Shown here: positions 1-8,376 of the stretch, piece after piece
How the letters are laid out: each line of letters opens with the position of its first letter
Numbering within the stretch: the stretch's first letter is position 1
From: Cedecea colo
GTDB lineage: Bacteria; Pseudomonadota; Gammaproteobacteria; Enterobacterales; Enterobacteriaceae
Length of the DNA: 64,000 bases
NCBI RefSeq assembly: GCF_011808225.1
Contig: NZ_SOYS01000008.1
Span: forward strand, 124,001-188,000
Direction: 5' to 3'
Notes under the pieces: model-generated
Database searches by the model: none
Told to the model about the DNA's origin: nothing
What the model saw: only the letters and a program-made list of their open reading frames with translations
Made by a program: the position numbers and the translations under genes

Positions 1-1158
1 GTTGCTTGGCGCAAGGTCAGCCGAACCGCCAAGCAATTCAGGCAATATTGGCCCGATGCGGTTAAGCGTATTTTGTGAAGCCTTACGCGTGGCGATTTTT
101 GCCGGGTTGGCCTGCAACTCTTCAATCAGCTTTTGCGTGGTTTCCTGCCAGTTTTCTGGCATTTCGCCATGCATACGGCGATTAAACTCTGCCGCCAGTT
201 CAGGATGGGCTTTCGCATAGGCGGAGAACTTATCTTTCCAGGCCGCTTCGGCTTTTTCACCTTCGTCTTTGGCATCCCAGGCCTGATAAATCTCTTTTGG
301 GATCTCAAAGGCGGGATATTTCCAGCCGAGCTGTTTACGCGCCAGCGCTACTTCTTCTTCACCAAGCGCCGCGCCGTGCGCCTCTTCTTTGCCCGCTTTA
401 TTCGGCGAGCCAAAACCAATGACGGTGCGGCAGATAATCAGCGACGGTTTGTCTTTTACGCTTTGCGCTTCCTGAATCGCTTTTTTCAGCGCTTCCGGGT
501 CGTGGCCATCTATCTCATGCACCACGTGCCAGTGGTATGCCTCAAAACGTTTTGCCGTGTCGTCGGTAAACCAGCCTTCGGTTTCACCGTCAATAGAAAT
601 GCCGTTGTGATCGTAAAAGCCGATGAGTTTGCCGAGGCCTAACGTACCCGCCAGCGAACAGACTTCGTGGGAGATGCCCTCCATCAGGCAGCCGTCGCCC
701 ATAAACACGTAGGTGTAGTGATCGACAATGTTATGGTCCGGGCGGTTGAACTGCGCGCCCAGCGTGCGTTCGGCAATGGCAAGCCCTACCGCGTTAGCTA
801 AACCCTGGCCAAGCGGCCCGGTGGTGGTTTCCACGCCCGGCGTGTAGCCCAGTTCCGGGTGGCCAGGCGTTTTGGAATGGAGCTGGCGGAAGTTTTTTAA
901 CTCTTCCATTGGCAGGTCATATCCGCTCAGATGCAGCAAGCTGTACAGCAGCATTGAGGCGTGTCCGTTTGACAGGATAAAGCGATCCCGGTCAGCCCAG
1001 GCTGGGTTGGTGGGATTGTGCTTAAAAAAGTCGTTCCATAACACTTCAGCGATATCTGCCATTCCCATTGGCGCGCCGGGGTGGCCCGAATTTGCTTTTT
1101 GTACCGCGTCCATGCTCAGGGCACGAATGGCATTGGCAAGCTCTTTACGAGATGACAT
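1..1158 (-). CDS. tktB: Transketolase 2 (partial, C-terminus beyond window)
   Basis: Transketolase is a thiamine-diphosphate enzyme that moves two-carbon ketol units in the non-oxidative pentose phosphate pathway. The minus-strand frame is open from the left edge to an ATG at 1158, preceded by a GGAG ribosome site. The N-terminus ([20 protein letters not shown]) and the segment [17 protein letters not shown] are typical, and the TPP-binding [12 protein letters not shown] motif lies in the middle. About 386 of some 667 residues are visible; the rest is off the edge. It follows talA by 19 bp, the enterobacterial talA-tktB pair, which is why tktB rather than tktA is called. Confidence 0.95.
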   Translation of the reverse strand, partial: MSSRKELANAIRALSMDAVQKANSGHPGAPMGMADIAEVLWNDFFKHNPTNPAWADRDRFILSNGHASMLLYSLLHLSGYDLPMEELKNFRQLHSKTPGHPELGYTPGVETTTGPLGQGLANAVGLAIAERTLGAQFNRPDHNIVDHYTYVFMGDGCLMEGISHEVCSLAGTLGLGKLIGFYDHNGISIDGETEGWFTDDTAKRFEAYHWHVVHEIDGHDPEALKKAIQEAQSVKDKPSLIICRTVIGFGSPNKAGKEEAHGAALGEEEVALARKQLGWKYPAFEIPKEIYQAWDAKDEGEKAEAAWKDKFSAYAKAHPELAAEFNRRMHGEMPENWQETTQKLIEELQANPAKIATRKASQNTLNRIGPILPELLGGSADLAPSN

Positions 1159-1177
1159 GTTTCACTCCAGTGTGTTG

Positions 1178-2128
1178 TTAAAGTTTGGCTGCGAGTAAAT
1201 TTTCCAGCTGGCGTTGATCGACGGCGAACTGGCGAATACCGTCGGCCAGCTTTTCAACGGCCATCGGATCCTGGTTATGTTCCCAACGGAATTCCGCTTC
1301 GCTCAAAGGCTCAGGCCGACGGAAACCCTGCGAAGTTGGCACCAGCTTACGCATCACCGGCTCTTCACTTTCCTGCAGTTGCTGCAGGAGATTTGGCGCA
1401 ATGGTCAAACGGTCGCAGCCCGCAAGGGCCAGGATCTGCTCGGTACGACGGAAACTCGCTCCCATCACCACGGTGCTGTAATTGTGCTGCTTAAAGTAAT
1501 CATAGATATTGCGCACGGATTTAACGCCCGGATCTTCATCTACCACGTACGGATCCATCGGCTTGCGGGCCTGATACCAGTCATAAATTCGCCCAACGAA
1601 CGGTGAAATGAGGTACACGCCCGCTTCGGCGCAGGCGCGAGCCTGGGCGAAGGAGAACAGCAGCGTCAGGTTGCAGTCGATGCCCTCTTTTTGCAGTTCT
1701 TCCGCAGCGCGGATGCCTTCCCAGGTGGAAGCCAGTTTGATCAGAATGCGCGACTTATCAATGCCCTGTTCGGTATAAAGTTCAACCAGACGGCGCGCTT
1801 TGGCGATGCTTTTTTCTTTATCGAAAGAGAGGCGGGCGTCTACTTCTGTCGAGACGCGGCCGGGTATGCTTTTCAGAATTTCTGCACCGAAATTAACGGC
1901 CAGTTTATCGCAGGCTTCGGCAACCTGTGCTTCCTGAGTACCGCCGCGCTTTTTGCCATAGGCCAGCGCATCCTTTATAAGTGCTTGATAATGTTCTAAT
2001 CCTGCGGCTTTCAGTAACAAGGATGGATTGGTGGTGGCATCCATCGGCTGGTAGTGGCGGATTGACTCAATGTCGCCACTGTCGGCAACCACGGTGGTGA
2101 ATTGTTTCATGCCTTCTAGCTGGTTCAT
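1178..2128 (-). CDS. talA: Transaldolase A
   Basis: Transaldolase transfers a dihydroxyacetone unit between sedoheptulose-7-P and glyceraldehyde-3-P in the pentose phosphate pathway. The 316-residue product equals the E. coli TalA length and shows the Schiff-base lysine in [12 protein letters not shown] and the downstream [19 protein letters not shown] segment. An open frame extends 17 codons further upstream, but the start at 2128 ([10 protein letters not shown]) matches the family and has an AAGGAG site at the right spacing. It is first in an operon with tktB and divergent from maeB. Confidence 0.95.
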   Translation of the reverse strand: MNQLEGMKQFTTVVADSGDIESIRHYQPMDATTNPSLLLKAAGLEHYQALIKDALAYGKKRGGTQEAQVAEACDKLAVNFGAEILKSIPGRVSTEVDARLSFDKEKSIAKARRLVELYTEQGIDKSRILIKLASTWEGIRAAEELQKEGIDCNLTLLFSFAQARACAEAGVYLISPFVGRIYDWYQARKPMDPYVVDEDPGVKSVRNIYDYFKQHNYSTVVMGASFRRTEQILALAGCDRLTIAPNLLQQLQESEEPVMRKLVPTSQGFRRPEPLSEAEFRWEHNQDPMAVEKLADGIRQFAVDQRQLENLLAAKL

Positions 2129-2389
2129 AACTATCTCCTTGAAATACAATGTCTTTATGGAGCGTTCCATGTCGCTCACGAGGGAAATCCATTAAATGTA
2201 TAACTAAAAAGCATAGCAGACGGCCTGCGGGTTGCTGTTAATGACGAATAACATAGTTACTATAACTCTCTAACAAAATTGCCGTCGGATGTTGATAGTA
2301 TGGTTACGTTCAAAGTTTAGTGAGCTCACAGGCGTGATACTACGTAACCTTAGCTACCCGTTGATAATGAGTAAGAAAGGAACGAAGAA
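2129..2389. promoter_or_regulatory. talA-maeB divergent intergenic region
   Basis: This is about 260 bp of AT-rich sequence between the divergent talA and maeB starts. It must hold both promoters. I see no operator palindrome that I can name. Confidence 0.4.
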
Positions 2390-4669
2390 ATGGATGAACA
2401 ACTGAAGCAAAGTGCCCTCGATTTTCACGAATTCCCCATCCCCGGAAAAATTCAGGTTTCGCCAACCAAACCGCTCGCCACCCAGCGTGATTTGGCACTG
2501 GCCTATTCGCCGGGCGTTGCGGCACCTTGTCTTGAAATCGAAAAAGATCCGCTGGCGGCCTATAAGTACACCGCGCGCGGCAACCTGGTCGGCGTAGTTT
2601 CTAACGGTACAGCCGTGCTGGGGCTTGGTAATATCGGCGCGCTGGCCGGCAAGCCGGTCATGGAAGGAAAGGGCGTATTGTTCAAGAAATTTGCCGGTAT
2701 CGACGTGTTTGACATTGAAATCGACGAGCAGGACCCGGACAAACTGATTAACGTCATCGCCGCACTCGAACCTACTTTTGGCGGCATCAACCTGGAAGAT
2801 ATTAAAGCGCCGGAATGCTTCTACATTGAAAAAACGCTGCGCGAGCGCATGAACATTCCCGTGTTCCACGATGACCAGCACGGCACCGCGATTATCTGTA
2901 CCGCTGCGGTACTTAACGGCCTGCGCGTTATTGAGAAAAATATTTCCGATATTCGTTTAGTGGTGTCCGGCGCGGGTGCGGCAAGTATTGCCTGTATGAA
3001 CCTGCTGGTCGCGCTGGGGATGCAGAAACACAACATCGTGGTTTGCGATTCCAAGGGCGTCATCTATAAAGGCCGCGAAGAAAATATGGCGGAAACCAAA
3101 GCTGCCTATGCCGTTGACGATAACGGCAAACGTACGCTGGATGATGTCATTGAAGGCGCCGATATTTTCCTCGGCTGCTCCGGCCCTAAAGTCCTGACGC
3201 AGGACATGGTCAAAAAAATGGCGCGCGCGCCGCTGATTATGGCGCTGGCTAACCCGGAGCCGGAAATCCTGCCGCCGCTGGCAAAAGAGGTGCGCCCGGA
3301 TGCGATTATCTGTACCGGTCGTTCTGATTTCCCAAATCAGGTAAACAACGTGCTGTGCTTCCCGTTCATCTTCCGTGGCGCGCTGGACGTAGGGGCGACG
3401 GCAATCAACGAAGAGATGAAGCTGGCCGCGGTTCACGCTATCGCCGAGCTGGCGCATGCTGAACAAAGCGACGTGGTGGCTTCCGCCTATGGTGAAGAGG
3501 AGCTGACTTTTGGCCCGGAATACCTGATACCTAAGCCGTTCGACCCGCGCCTGATCGTACAGATTGCGCCAGCGGTTGCGAAGGCGGCGATGGATACCGG
3601 CGTGGCAAGGCGTCCGATTGAGGATTTCGAAGCCTATAAAGAGAAGCTCGCCGAATTCGTCTACAAAACTAACCTGTTTATGAAGCCTATCTTCTCTCAG
3701 GCGCGTAAAGAACCAAAACGCGTTGTGCTGGCGGAAGGTGAAGAGGCCCGCGTGTTGCATGCAACGCAGGAACTGATCACCCTGGGTCTGGCGAAACCGA
3801 TCCTGATTGGTCGTCCTTCCGTTATCGAAATGCGCCTGAAAAAGCTCGGCCTGCAAATGCGTGCGGGCACGGACTTCGAAATCGTCAACAACGAATCCGA
3901 TCCGCGCTTTAAAGAGTACTGGAACGAGTACTACAACATTATGAAGCGCCGCGGCATTACGCAGGAACAGGCGCAGCGTGCGGTTATCAGCAACACCACC
4001 GTGATTGGCGCGATTATGGTGCATCGCGGCGAAGCGGACGCCATGATTTGCGGCACCATCGGTGAATATCACGAGCACTTCGAAGTGGTAGAAAAGCTGT
4101 TTGGCTATCGTGACGGGGTGAAAGCAGCCGGCGCAATGAACGCGCTGCTGCTGCCGAGCGGTAACACCTTTATTGCCGATACCTATGTGAATGACGATCC
4201 AACCCCGGAAGAGCTGACGGAAATCACCCTGCTGGCTGCGGAAACGGTGCGTCGTTTTGGTATTGAGCCGAAAGTGGCGCTGCTGTCGCACTCAAACTAC
4301 GGTTCCTCCAACTCAAAAGCCGCTTGCAAAATGCGCGCTACGCTTGAGATGGTCCGCGAGCGTGCGCCTGAGCTTGAGATCGACGGGGAAATGCACGGCG
4401 ATGCAGCGCTGGTGGAAAGCATCCGTAGCGAACGTATGCCGGACAGCCCGCTGAAAGGTTCGGCGAATATCCTGATCATGCCAAACGTGGAAGCCGCGCG
4501 CATCAGCTATAACCTGCTGCGCGTCTCCAGTTCTGAAGGGGTAACCGTTGGGCCGGTGCTGATGGGCGTTGCGAAACCGGTGCATGTCTTAACGCCGATC
4601 GCTTCCGTTCGCCGCATCGTCAATATGGTGGCGCTGGCGGTTGTTGAGGCGCAGACTACTCCGTTGTAA
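2390..4669 (+). CDS. maeB: NADP-dependent malic enzyme with C-terminal phosphotransacetylase-like domain
   Basis: MaeB decarboxylates malate to pyruvate with NADP, supplying NADPH and pyruvate during growth on C4 acids. The 759-residue protein has the usual two-part build: a malic enzyme half to about residue 430 ([18 protein letters not shown] and the Rossmann segment [16 protein letters not shown]) and a phosphotransacetylase-like half that in E. coli is regulatory ([28 protein letters not shown]). Its stop is followed by the stem-loop that begins repeat element A. In E. coli eut genes come next; here a choline BMC locus converges on it. Confidence 0.96.
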   Translation: MDEQLKQSALDFHEFPIPGKIQVSPTKPLATQRDLALAYSPGVAAPCLEIEKDPLAAYKYTARGNLVGVVSNGTAVLGLGNIGALAGKPVMEGKGVLFKKFAGIDVFDIEIDEQDPDKLINVIAALEPTFGGINLEDIKAPECFYIEKTLRERMNIPVFHDDQHGTAIICTAAVLNGLRVIEKNISDIRLVVSGAGAASIACMNLLVALGMQKHNIVVCDSKGVIYKGREENMAETKAAYAVDDNGKRTLDDVIEGADIFLGCSGPKVLTQDMVKKMARAPLIMALANPEPEILPPLAKEVRPDAIICTGRSDFPNQVNNVLCFPFIFRGALDVGATAINEEMKLAAVHAIAELAHAEQSDVVASAYGEEELTFGPEYLIPKPFDPRLIVQIAPAVAKAAMDTGVARRPIEDFEAYKEKLAEFVYKTNLFMKPIFSQARKEPKRVVLAEGEEARVLHATQELITLGLAKPILIGRPSVIEMRLKKLGLQMRAGTDFEIVNNESDPRFKEYWNEYYNIMKRRGITQEQAQRAVISNTTVIGAIMVHRGEADAMICGTIGEYHEHFEVVEKLFGYRDGVKAAGAMNALLLPSGNTFIADTYVNDDPTPEELTEITLLAAETVRRFGIEPKVALLSHSNYGSSNSKAACKMRATLEMVRERAPELEIDGEMHGDAALVESIRSERMPDSPLKGSANILIMPNVEAARISYNLLRVSSSEGVTVGPVLMGVAKPVHVLTPIASVRRIVNMVALAVVEAQTTPL

Positions 4670-4688
4670 TGCTTCTGACGTAAAATAA

Positions 4689-4880
4689 AGCGCGGGCTTA
4701 AAAGCCCGCGCTTTAGATTGCTGACAAAGAAGGAAAAAGCGTGGTTTTTCCTTCTTTGTGGTTATCAGCCGAAAATCAACGTCTTGATTTTCCTTATTTT
4801 TTATTCGGTGGTATACGTTCAACCTGCGTTGGTTGAGAGTTTGTCATCAGTCTGAGCGCGGGGTTAAAACCCCGCGCTTT
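4689..4880 (+). repeat. Terminator-flanked interspersed element, copy A
   Basis: A perfect stem-loop at 4689-4712 (AGCGCGGGCTT, AA, AAGCCCGCGCT) is followed by a 142-nt core and a near-copy of the same stem-loop at 4855-4878, then TT. The core opens with CTGACAAA at 4721, has a 14-bp hairpin (CAAAGAAGGAAAAA paired with TTTTTCCTTCTTTG) at about 4724-4757, a 9-bp hairpin (GAAAATCAA/TTGATTTTC) at 4771-4792, a TCAACC/GGTTGA hairpin near 4819-4835, and ends TTTGTCATCAG at 4840-4850, roughly inverted to its start. The same core recurs at 57918-58060 and, diverged, at 26752-26870. The stems terminate maeB; the first, read on the minus strand, is followed by a T-rich run and could end the cut transcript. 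Confidence 0.8.
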
Positions 4881-5210
4881 TTACATTGCGGAGAAAGTGT
4901 TCATCACAATCCCGCCGGAAATGATCAGCAGCATTGAGAAAATTGCCGGAAAATCAGGTTTCTGCTTATACAGCACCATTGAGCTGAGGGTCACGCCAAC
5001 AATGCCAAAACCGCACCACAGCGAATAAGCTACGCCTACCGGAATGGTGCTCATGGCGCGAGTCAGAGCGAAATAGCAAAGCGCGTAGGCACAGATAACC
5101 AGTACAGAAGGGCCTAATTTGCTAAAGCCATGGGTTTTCTTAATCATCGACGTGCCGGTAATTTCCGAACCAATTGACAGCGCCAGCCATAAAAATCCGA
5201 AATTAAACAT
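4881..5210 (-). CDS. Small multidrug resistance (SMR) family exporter subunit
   Basis: This is a four-helix SMR protein of 109 residues. The proton/substrate-coupling glutamate is present in helix 1 (ALSIGSEITGT, residue 16), as is the helix-3 segment PVGVAYSLWCGFGIVG with its conserved tryptophan. It lies 17 bp downstream of a second SMR gene, so a heterodimer in the manner of EbrAB, YkkCD or MdtIJ is likely. As the last gene of the choline BMC operon it plausibly exports trimethylamine or another small cation; that substrate is inference. The ATG at 5210 has an AGGA site. Confidence 0.85.
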   Translation of the reverse strand: MFNFGFLWLALSIGSEITGTSMIKKTHGFSKLGPSVLVICAYALCYFALTRAMSTIPVGVAYSLWCGFGIVGVTLSSMVLYKQKPDFPAIFSMLLIISGGIVMNTFSAM

Positions 5211-5227
5211 GCGTTATTCCTTTAACG

Positions 5228-5638
5228 TTATTGGGCGGGTTTATTATCCAGCGTGGATGTCCTGGCCGACAGCGCCTCTTCCGGCTCTTCACTGCCCATT
5301 TTAGAAAACAAATTCATAATGACGATGCCGCTGGCGATGATCGCCATACCAATGATGGCGGCAGTATCCGGGTGCTGTCCGTAGAAAACCATGCCGAGCG
5401 TGGAAACCATCAAAATGCCGGTGCCGGACCACGTCGCGTAAGCCAGTCCGACGGGGATATCCTTGACGGCACGGGATAGCGAGTAGTAGCAGACGCAGTA
5501 GAGGACGATGAGCAACACCAGCAGCAGAGTTTTGGTTAGCCCCTGGCTGTTATCGAACATTTTTAGCGTTGACGTGGCTGAGGTTTCCGACAGGATGACC
5601 AACAGCATCCACAGCCAACATTTTGCTTTTGAAGACAT
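5228..5638 (-). CDS. SMR family exporter subunit with hydrophilic C-terminal tail
   Basis: This 136-residue SMR protein has four predicted membrane helices and the essential glutamate (VILSETSATSTLK, residue 18). PVGLAYATWSGTGIL marks helix 3. The roughly 25-residue tail after the last helix (SEEPEEALSARTS...) is charged and longer than in EmrE. It is paired with the 109-residue SMR gene and cotranscribed with the cut genes. Paired SMR proteins usually work as antiparallel heterodimers driven by the proton gradient. The ATG at 5638 follows a CAGGAG site. Confidence 0.85.
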   Translation of the reverse strand: MSSKAKCWLWMLLVILSETSATSTLKMFDNSQGLTKTLLLVLLIVLYCVCYYSLSRAVKDIPVGLAYATWSGTGILMVSTLGMVFYGQHPDTAAIIGMAIIASGIVIMNLFSKMGSEEPEEALSARTSTLDNKPAQ

Positions 5639-5656
5639 AATTAACTCCTGATTAGG

Positions 5657-6325
5657 TCATAAAGTAAGGTTATTTTTTCGGTTTCTTAAAAAATCACAGG
5701 CGGCATCGGTTAGCCTCACGCCGGGTGCACAAGCCAGCGTTGGGTCGCAAGAGATCTCTTCAAGGGTGATATAGCGTTGACGAACGCTGTCTGAAACGGG
5801 AGCCGCCGTAACGCCATTCGCCAGCTGTTCAGTTAGTTCGTCGAGGGTACACAAGGTTACGCCGAAGGCCTTCATCTGATTAAAAGTTGACTGCATATGA
5901 GCGCTATAGGCTGGATTACGGTTGTAGCCGCGAATTTGATTCAGCTCGCTTCTCGGATCGCTATAGTAGCGCAGCGCCAGCGTGGGGATCCGGGCAAGTA
6001 ACGCATCGTGAAGCCGTTGTATAACGGTGTTTTGTAACGCGCCGTTCATCAACCCTGCGGCCAGTGGATAATCAAAAAAGGGAACGACTACGGCCCCGTA
6101 AGCCGTCAGATCGCCTGCTGCGGACAGCGGTTCTCCCAACGAGAGCCAGCGTTCGCGTTCCGCTACGTCCTCGGCAATCAGGATATGAAAATACTGACCG
6201 CAGGCGCTTAGCCGCGCAAAGACCTCCTTCTGGTAAGCGAGCGGCGGCGTAACGATCAGCAGAATGGGCTTGCGCAGGCGCTGCAATACCCGTAAAACCA
6301 GGCGCTCAATGTCATATTCGTTCAT
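5657..6325 (-). CDS. Flavoprotein-like protein of the choline BMC locus
   Basis: The 222-residue product looks like the HFCD/Flavoprotein fold found as an accessory in glycyl-radical BMC loci: an N-terminal Rossmann-like strand and turn (PILLIVTPPLAYQKE) and the segment GAVVVPFFDYPLAAGLMNGAL. The first 17 residues (NEYDIERLVLRVLQRL) form an amphipathic helix like BMC encapsulation peptides, suggesting it is luminal. No catalytic function can be read from sequence. It lies 12 bp downstream of the PduL gene, with a GGGAG site before the ATG at 6325. The family call is moderate; the role is unknown. Confidence 0.6.
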   Translation of the reverse strand: MNEYDIERLVLRVLQRLRKPILLIVTPPLAYQKEVFARLSACGQYFHILIAEDVAERERWLSLGEPLSAAGDLTAYGAVVVPFFDYPLAAGLMNGALQNTVIQRLHDALLARIPTLALRYYSDPRSELNQIRGYNRNPAYSAHMQSTFNQMKAFGVTLCTLDELTEQLANGVTAAPVSDSVRQRYITLEEISCDPTLACAPGVRLTDAACDFLRNRKNNLTL

Positions 6326-6337
6326 CGCCAGCTCCCG

Positions 6338-6958
6338 TTAGCGCAGCAGGGTCACCAGAGCACCATTTCTCAGCCCTGCGGCGTTGGCCTCTTCCGTATC
6401 AATGTGAAATTCGAGTGCGAAATCGTCACGCACGCGGACGATGACCGCATCAAAAATTACCCGCCGCTCACCGTTACAGCTGACGCGGACTCTCTGACCG
6501 TTGCTTACCGCATAGCGCCGCGCGTCCTGCGGCGACATATGAATATGCCGCCAGGCACAAATAACCTGCGACCGTAGCTCAACATGGCCCGCAGGCCCGA
6601 TGAGCAGGGCATCCCCGGTATTATCCAGCGCGCCGGATTCCCGCAGGGGAGCTTTGATTCCCAGAGTGAAACAGTCGGCGCGGGACACTTCTAACTGAGT
6701 GACGAGCCTTGTCGGTCCCAAAACCCGCACGCGTGACAGCGAGCCTTTAGGGCCAACGACCGTCACGCACTCCTCGGCGGCAAACTGACCTGGCTGGAGC
6801 AGTGGCTTAAGCGGCGTCAGGGCATAACCCGCGCCAAAGAGCGCTTCGACGTCGGGCTGTGAAAGATGAACATGACGGTTTGAAACCCCGACCGGAATAT
6901 CCGCTGTCGCAAAGCCGAGCTGTTCGACAACTTTTTCGCGGAGGATAATATCCATCAT
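6338..6958 (-). CDS. PduL-type phosphate acyltransferase
   Basis: PduL enzymes convert acyl-CoA and phosphate to acyl-phosphate and CoA, recycling CoA inside microcompartments. The 206-residue protein has the family segments VGVSNRHVHLSQPDVEALFG and AWRHIHMSPQDARRYAVSNGQRV with their paired metal-binding histidines, and ends EFHIDTEEANAAGLRNGALV. A short N-terminal helix (IILREKVVEQLG) could act as an encapsulation signal. Its ATG overlaps the stop of the upstream BMC-H gene (ATGA), implying translational coupling. In this locus the product would be acetyl-phosphate. Confidence 0.9.
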   Translation of the reverse strand: MMDIILREKVVEQLGFATADIPVGVSNRHVHLSQPDVEALFGAGYALTPLKPLLQPGQFAAEECVTVVGPKGSLSRVRVLGPTRLVTQLEVSRADCFTLGIKAPLRESGALDNTGDALLIGPAGHVELRSQVICAWRHIHMSPQDARRYAVSNGQRVRVSCNGERRVIFDAVIVRVRDDFALEFHIDTEEANAAGLRNGALVTLLR

Positions 6959-7362
6959 TTTTTCTTCCCTTTCTTTATCGCTTCCTTATCGTCCTCTTCC
7001 GTCAGAACGGGCGACCGGGACAGCTGGGGGGAAGACGTTTCCGTCTCGACTTCCCGCGCGGGCGCAGCGATTGGCGCCAGCCGTGTGGAACGGCCCTTTA
7101 ATGTCGTTAGCTTTTCCACGGCGCTCCGTTCCGGGCGGGCAATAACGACTGAACTAAGCGAGTGCTCGTCGCCAGCTACTTTTGTGCCCCTTTCAATGGC
7201 GGTTTTGATGGCGCTGATTTCTCCTTCAAAGCACACGCTGACGCGTCCGCCTCCTACCTTGCGATAGCCTGTACAGGTCACGTCTGCGGCTTTGCAGGCT
7301 GCATCTACTGCCTGGATAGCGGCGACGAGGCCGTAGGTTTCAATGACGCCCAAACTTTTCAT
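6955..7362 (-). CDS. BMC-H shell protein with charged C-terminal extension
   Basis: This is a single-BMC-domain shell protein: residues 1 to about 85 carry the fold (LGVIETYGLVAAIQAVDAAC, SSVVIARPERSAVEKL). It is more divergent than the three 92-94-residue paralogs upstream and has about 45 extra residues rich in proline, glutamate and lysine, ending EAIKKGKKK. Such tails may face the cytosol or bind other components. It lies between cutD and the PduL gene, the position of the cmcE-type shell gene of GRM2 loci. The ATG at 7362 has an AGGAG site. Confidence 0.87.
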   Translation of the reverse strand: MKSLGVIETYGLVAAIQAVDAACKAADVTCTGYRKVGGGRVSVCFEGEISAIKTAIERGTKVAGDEHSLSSVVIARPERSAVEKLTTLKGRSTRLAPIAAPAREVETETSSPQLSRSPVLTEEDDKEAIKKGKKK

Positions 7363-7374
7363 TGTCGTCTCCTG

Positions 7375-8319
7375 TTAATGGCGAACTAAGCGAATATCGA
7401 AATCGAATTGCGAGAAAAAGGTCTCCAGACGATCTAATTCCTCGTTGTTGTAAGACGGATCCGTGGTCATCGGATACGGCATGTCGAGTTGCTGATATTT
7501 ATTTTTTCCTAACTGGTGGTAGGGCAGCATATCGATGCGGGAAATATTTCCGCGCTTCGCCAGTTTCTGTATATATTCAATGGCACCGGTAATGGCATCC
7601 CATGAATCGTTATATTCACGAACCAACGGCATTCTGATAATCACGCTGGCACCGGAATCCACCAGCCATTCCAGATTGCGGCGAATACCCTCATTCCCGA
7701 TCCCGAATAGCGAACGATGGCTTTCACTATTAATTTGTTTAATATCAAACAAAAAAGTGTCTGTAACCGGGGCGAGTTTTTGATAATTTTCAAGCGAAGT
7801 GGTTCCCTGGGTTTCAACCGCGGTATTAATCATCATTTTTTTGCATTCGCGGAATAGCGCGACGGCAAAATCCGTTTGTAGACTCATCTCTCCACCACCG
7901 ATAGTGACCCCGCCACCGGAAGCAATATAGAAGTCATAATCCTGCATCACGATGTCCATCAGCTCGCTGACCGTGACGTCTTTCCCCATTATATGCAGGG
8001 CGTTTCTGGTGCAGATGTTTTCGCACCTGCGGCAGCCGATACAGTCTTTTTGGCGATCGACGCTATGCTTTTGGGTGCCATTTTCTTCGCGCATAACGTG
8101 GATGCCCGTCGGACAGACGCTGACGCACTCGCCGCAGTCGATGCATTTATCATGTGAAAACATGACCTGAAACTGGCTCATTAGCCCTTCAGGATTGGCA
8201 CACCATGGACAACGTATATTGCAGCCTTTGAAAAAGATCAGCGTGCGAATGCCGTCGCCGTCATATATAGAATATTTTTGAATATTAAATATTCTTCCTT
8301 TTAACGCCTGCGTCGTCAT
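7375..8319 (-). CDS. cutD: Choline TMA-lyase activating enzyme (radical SAM)
   Basis: CutD uses S-adenosylmethionine and a 4Fe-4S cluster to install the glycyl radical on CutC. The 314-residue protein has the radical SAM motif CNIRCPWC near residue 34, then two ferredoxin-like cluster motifs (CIDCGECVSVCP and CIGCRRCENIC), the layout of glycyl-radical activases. A GGGVTIGGGEMSLQ stretch corresponds to the SAM-binding GGE motif. The open frame begins with TTG at 8322, but the ATG at 8319 has AGGAGG at good spacing and is preferred. It lies 57 bp downstream of cutC. Confidence 0.93.
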   Translation of the reverse strand: MTTQALKGRIFNIQKYSIYDGDGIRTLIFFKGCNIRCPWCANPEGLMSQFQVMFSHDKCIDCGECVSVCPTGIHVMREENGTQKHSVDRQKDCIGCRRCENICTRNALHIMGKDVTVSELMDIVMQDYDFYIASGGGVTIGGGEMSLQTDFAVALFRECKKMMINTAVETQGTTSLENYQKLAPVTDTFLFDIKQINSESHRSLFGIGNEGIRRNLEWLVDSGASVIIRMPLVREYNDSWDAITGAIEYIQKLAKRGNISRIDMLPYHQLGKNKYQQLDMPYPMTTDPSYNNEELDRLETFFSQFDFDIRLVRH

Positions 8320-8376
8320 CAAGCTTGCCTCCTGAATAACGTTGAACGTCCTTGTTCTTCTTTATCCTTATTGAAA

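Noticed and set aside
2957-4291. 444-codon open frame antisense to maeB
   Set aside because: It is a shadow of a strongly conserved gene; no family resemblance, no ribosome site and composition set by the sense codons.
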